Below are positions 5,487-7,450 of a stretch of 7,450 nucleotides of DNA, piece by piece (position 1 is the first letter of the stretch; each line of letters starts with the position of its first letter). A model generated the notes under the pieces. It saw only the letters and a list, made by a program, of their open reading frames with translations. It was not told where the DNA came from and searched no databases. Source of the DNA: Propionibacteriales bacterium (GTDB lineage: Bacteria > Actinomycetota > Actinomycetes > Propionibacteriales > Propionibacteriaceae); the NCBI GenBank assembly GCA_030453285.1, contig JAKDKP010000094.1, positions 1 to 7,450 of the forward strand. The letters are read 5' to 3'. The position numbers and the translations under genes were made by a program.

Positions 5487-6935
5487 TCAGGACGCGTAGG
5501 TGATGCGGATTCGGGCAGGGTCGAAGCCGCGACCCGGGCGGCCGGGGGCGATGGTGAGCTTGCGGATCAGCGTCGTGATCACCGCGCGTCGATCGGCCAC
5601 GTTCAGGCGCCGCCACCAGGATTCCAGCCCGGCAGGATCGCCGATCGGCACCGTTAGCAGCCCGACGGCGCCGGCCGCGGCGAGCTGCCGGTGCGCCGCC
5701 TGCAGCGCCTCCTCGGCTGCCCGTTGCCCGGACATACGTTCCCTTGGGGTGATGAGCCCCGCGGCGCTGTCCTGCTCAAGCAGTGCGATCCGCTGGTTGG
5801 TCTCCACGATCTGTTCCACCAGGGCACTGATCGGCGAGGTGTCGGAGGCAGGCCGGGGCCGCCCGAGCCGGTGGAGGATGCCCCTGGTGACCTCGTCGTC
5901 AAGCAATGGGGCGCTGATGCTCAGACCGCCCCGTTCCGGATGGGAAGGGTCCTTCTGGCAGACGTATCGGAGGGTTGGGTTCGCGCCGGGGGCGGATGTG
6001 TGGCCGGCGATTGTCAGGCCTGCACCGCACTTACCGCACCGTGCGATCCCGCCCAACAGGCTCGGCCGCGCCGTCGTGGTGCGCCGCCGGGCCGGGTCGG
6101 CGAGGATCGCACGAATCCGCGCCGTCTCTTCCGGGGTGATGATCCGCTCCCAATCACCAGGACCGAGGATTTCCCGCCCGCCGGCGGGATCCGCGCGGGT
6201 GCCGGGGGAGTACGCGCGCTGCCCGGAGATGCGCGCAGAGGCCAGCACGCTGCGCACCGTGTACGGGTGCCACAGCCCCGACGTGTCGCTCCCGGCGCGC
6301 AGCGGAGGGATCTGTGAGCGGTTCAGCCAGGCGGTGATCGATCGGATCGACTCGCCGGCGAGGAAGCGGTCGGCCATCTGCCGGATCACCGCGGCCTGCT
6401 CCGCGATGAGCACCCCGCCCGGCCCGTAGCCGTAGCGGGCCGGCCCGTGCCAGCGGCCCTGCTCCGCCAGTCGCTGGTTCGCGCGCTTGACCCGGTCGGA
6501 CTTGTGCCCGGACTCGTAGGCGGCGATCGCGACGAGCTGCCTGGCCATCAGCCGGCCCTCGCTCGTGTTCAGATCGAACCCGCCGCCCTGCACCGACTCG
6601 ATCCGCACCGGATGGTGCTCGACCAGGTCGATGAGGCCCTCCAGCTCGCGCGGCTGCCGGTAGAGGCGATCGACATGCCACACCACGATGTGGGTGACAC
6701 CGCCCTCCACCTGCGCGATGAGGGCGTCATAGCCGGGGCGCCGGCCCCCGTCGAACGCCGAGACGTCGTTGTCGATGAATACCGGCGGATCATCGAAACC
6801 TAACCGCGCCGCCAAGGCCAGGCAGTCCTCCTGCTGGCGCAGCACCCCGGCACGCACCCCGGCGCGATCCTGCGAGATCCGTAGATACACCGCCGCAGCG
6901 GCCCGTTCGGCCCTGTCCAGGTTCAAGTCGTTCAC
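5487..6935 (-). CDS. Large serine recombinase, upstream member of a tandem pair
   Basis: This encodes 482 residues from the GTG at 6935. The catalytic domain has Ser21 in VYLRIS, then DNDVSAFDGGRRPGY, and HVDRLYR with Asp89, Arg90 and Arg93. It continues through EGRLMARQLVAIAAYESG to the long connecting helix. A Recombinase domain spans about 160-285, starting near ARYGYGPGG. The zinc ribbon follows (Cys300, Cys303, Cys326). A coiled-coil-prone segment (about 366-422) comes next, then a C-terminal RRAVITTLIRKLTIAPGRPG stretch typical of phiC31-like integrases. Such enzymes join attP and attB without host factors, and excision usually needs a directionality factor. The start is chosen because the preceding gene stops 4 bases upstream (TGA at 6942-6940). 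The GTG lacks a strong ribosome binding site, so translation is probably coupled. All catalytic residues are present. Its stop is TGA at 5489-5487, in the same frame as the downstream recombinase. Confidence 0.9.
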   Translation of the reverse strand: MNDLNLDRAERAAAAVYLRISQDRAGVRAGVLRQQEDCLALAARLGFDDPPVFIDNDVSAFDGGRRPGYDALIAQVEGGVTHIVVWHVDRLYRQPRELEGLIDLVEHHPVRIESVQGGGFDLNTSEGRLMARQLVAIAAYESGHKSDRVKRANQRLAEQGRWHGPARYGYGPGGVLIAEQAAVIRQMADRFLAGESIRSITAWLNRSQIPPLRAGSDTSGLWHPYTVRSVLASARISGQRAYSPGTRADPAGGREILGPGDWERIITPEETARIRAILADPARRRTTTARPSLLGGIARCGKCGAGLTIAGHTSAPGANPTLRYVCQKDPSHPERGGLSISAPLLDDEVTRGILHRLGRPRPASDTSPISALVEQIVETNQRIALLEQDSAAGLITPRERMSGQRAAEEALQAAHRQLAAAGAVGLLTVPIGDPAGLESWWRRLNVADRRAVITTLIRKLTIAPGRPGRGFDPARIRITYAS

Positions 6936-6939
6936 GTGA

Positions 6940-7450
6940 TCATGAGTCCGGTGCCCCGGTCTCCACCCCGATGACGATACTGCGGCCAGCGTCGAGAGCG
7001 TTTTGGACGACGGATACAAGGTCCTCGGTTGCCGTTCCGCGTGTCCCGATAAGTCCCGTGCTGACCAGCGCAGCGAAGGATGTGTTGCCCAGAGATCTCG
7101 CCTTGAGTGGTCCTTCTACGATGCGGGCGGCGCCTCTTTCGCCGTGCATGGACGCCATGAGCGATTGGACATAGTCGGTGGGCACGTAGCTGCCTGGCAT
7201 CAGCTTGAGATCGTTTACGTCGAATGCCGCATTTCGGCGGCAGAACTTGAAGTAGGTGACGGGTGCGCCCAGCCGGTAGTTCAAGTGGTTCGACGAGTCG
7301 AATGCGGCCTGCTGATGGATCGACTCCACTGCAACGAGCCGCTGGCGCTCGAGTTCGAATTGTTGGTCGGGGTAGTAGACCCACTCGGCGGTGCGGTGCT
7401 CCCTCATCATGTAGTCGACGAGCACGAACGCTTCGTTCGAGAGGTTGTAG
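6940..7450 (-). CDS. Unrecognised protein, C-terminal part, directly upstream of the recombinase pair
   Basis: About 169 residues are visible. The frame is open to the right edge, so the true start lies beyond it and the GTG at 7425 is probably internal. The reading YNLSNEAFVLVDYMMREHRTAEWVYY is cut here by the 20-residue limit only in part: recognisable pieces are VDYMMREHR, QQFELERQRLVAVESIHQQ, NYRLGAPVTYFKFC, LMPGSYVPTDYV and ATEDLVSVVQNALDAGR. It is a mixed alpha/beta sequence without membrane segments or repeats, and I cannot assign a family. DNA composition is less GC-rich than the recombinases: by eye, 31 G+C in 7201-7260 against 43 in 6481-6540, which suggests a separate origin. It stops 4 bases before the recombinase GTG, so it probably shares an mRNA with both recombinases. 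It could be a recombination accessory protein or cargo. Confidence 0.7.
   Translation of the reverse strand, partial: YNLSNEAFVLVDYMMREHRTAEWVYYPDQQFELERQRLVAVESIHQQAAFDSSNHLNYRLGAPVTYFKFCRRNAAFDVNDLKLMPGSYVPTDYVQSLMASMHGERGAARIVEGPLKARSLGNTSFAALVSTGLIGTRGTATEDLVSVVQNALDAGRSIVIGVETGAPDS

Larger units (their letters stand above)
2098..7450. mobile_element. Integrated serine-recombinase element, left portion (right end outside window)
   Basis: The element is inferred from three facts. The ABC-F gene breaks abruptly in a conserved motif. Everything after the break is accessory in type (Xre-ImmA regulator with an unknown partner, two large serine recombinases, an unknown gene). No continuation of the ABC-F gene is found up to 7450. 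No capsid, terminase, relaxase or replication gene is visible, so prophage, ICE, plasmid-like element and genomic island cannot be told apart. The recombinases lie about 2 kb in from the left junction rather than immediately beside it. Confidence 0.65.

Noticed and set aside
4669..5616. A 315-codon minus-strand frame over the recombinase junction
   Set aside because: It is extremely rich in Arg, Pro and His, with no recognisable motif. It overlaps the two recombinases in another frame, so it is a shadow.
5500..6429. A 309-codon plus-strand frame
   Set aside because: It is antisense to the clearly coding upstream recombinase, has Ser/Arg/Pro-rich composition and no good ribosome binding site.
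6960..7010. VQNALDA near the end of the unknown minus-strand protein, resembling the N-box of GHKL ATPases
   Set aside because: The N-box belongs near the start of that domain and must be followed by DxGxG and further motifs. Here the protein ends about 16 residues later.
1..7450. tRNA gene as integration target, and CRISPR array
   Set aside because: No cloverleaf-like sequence or regularly spaced repeats were seen. The junction lies in a protein-coding gene instead.

Overview
The window looks like chromosomal DNA of a high-GC actinobacterium. Composition is high GC throughout, GTG starts are frequent, and third codon positions are strongly G/C. The left part reads as resident chromosome and the right part as an integrated mobile element that continues past the right edge.

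Layout. Positions 2-772 (+) are the C-terminal part of a metal-dependent amidohydrolase of the imidazolonepropionase-like type. A 152-base gap (773-924) holds a possible stem-loop set and a candidate -10 box. An ABC-F ATPase gene follows (925-2118, +). It is intact through NBD1 and the linker, then breaks inside the Walker A motif of NBD2 at about 2098. I read that break as the left end of the element. From there the element carries a (+) two-gene operon: an unrecognised acidic protein (2228-2953), then an Xre helix-turn-helix protein fused to an ImmA/IrrE zinc peptidase (2940-4103). Convergent to it on the minus strand lie two tandem, homologous large serine recombinases: the upstream one at 5487-6935 and the downstream one at 4092 to about 5411. 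An unrecognised gene (6940 to the window edge) sits 4 bases upstream of the recombinase pair.

How the parts fit. The two serine recombinases are the likely integration/excision enzymes, comparable in arrangement to tandem pairs such as CcrA/CcrB. The Xre-ImmA protein is a plausible regulator, or the antitoxin-like half of a maintenance or defence pair. The ABC-F gene is the likely target, split in its P-loop codons. The right end and the rest of the ABC-F gene are not in the window.

Most unusual point: the downstream recombinase has no ATG, GTG or TTG upstream of its catalytic serine. Its frame is open all the way back to the UGA that ends the upstream recombinase, and it is the same frame. 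It therefore needs a non-standard start, a recoding event or stop readthrough, or it is a start-less or indel-damaged gene. No tRNA, rRNA or CRISPR array was seen.
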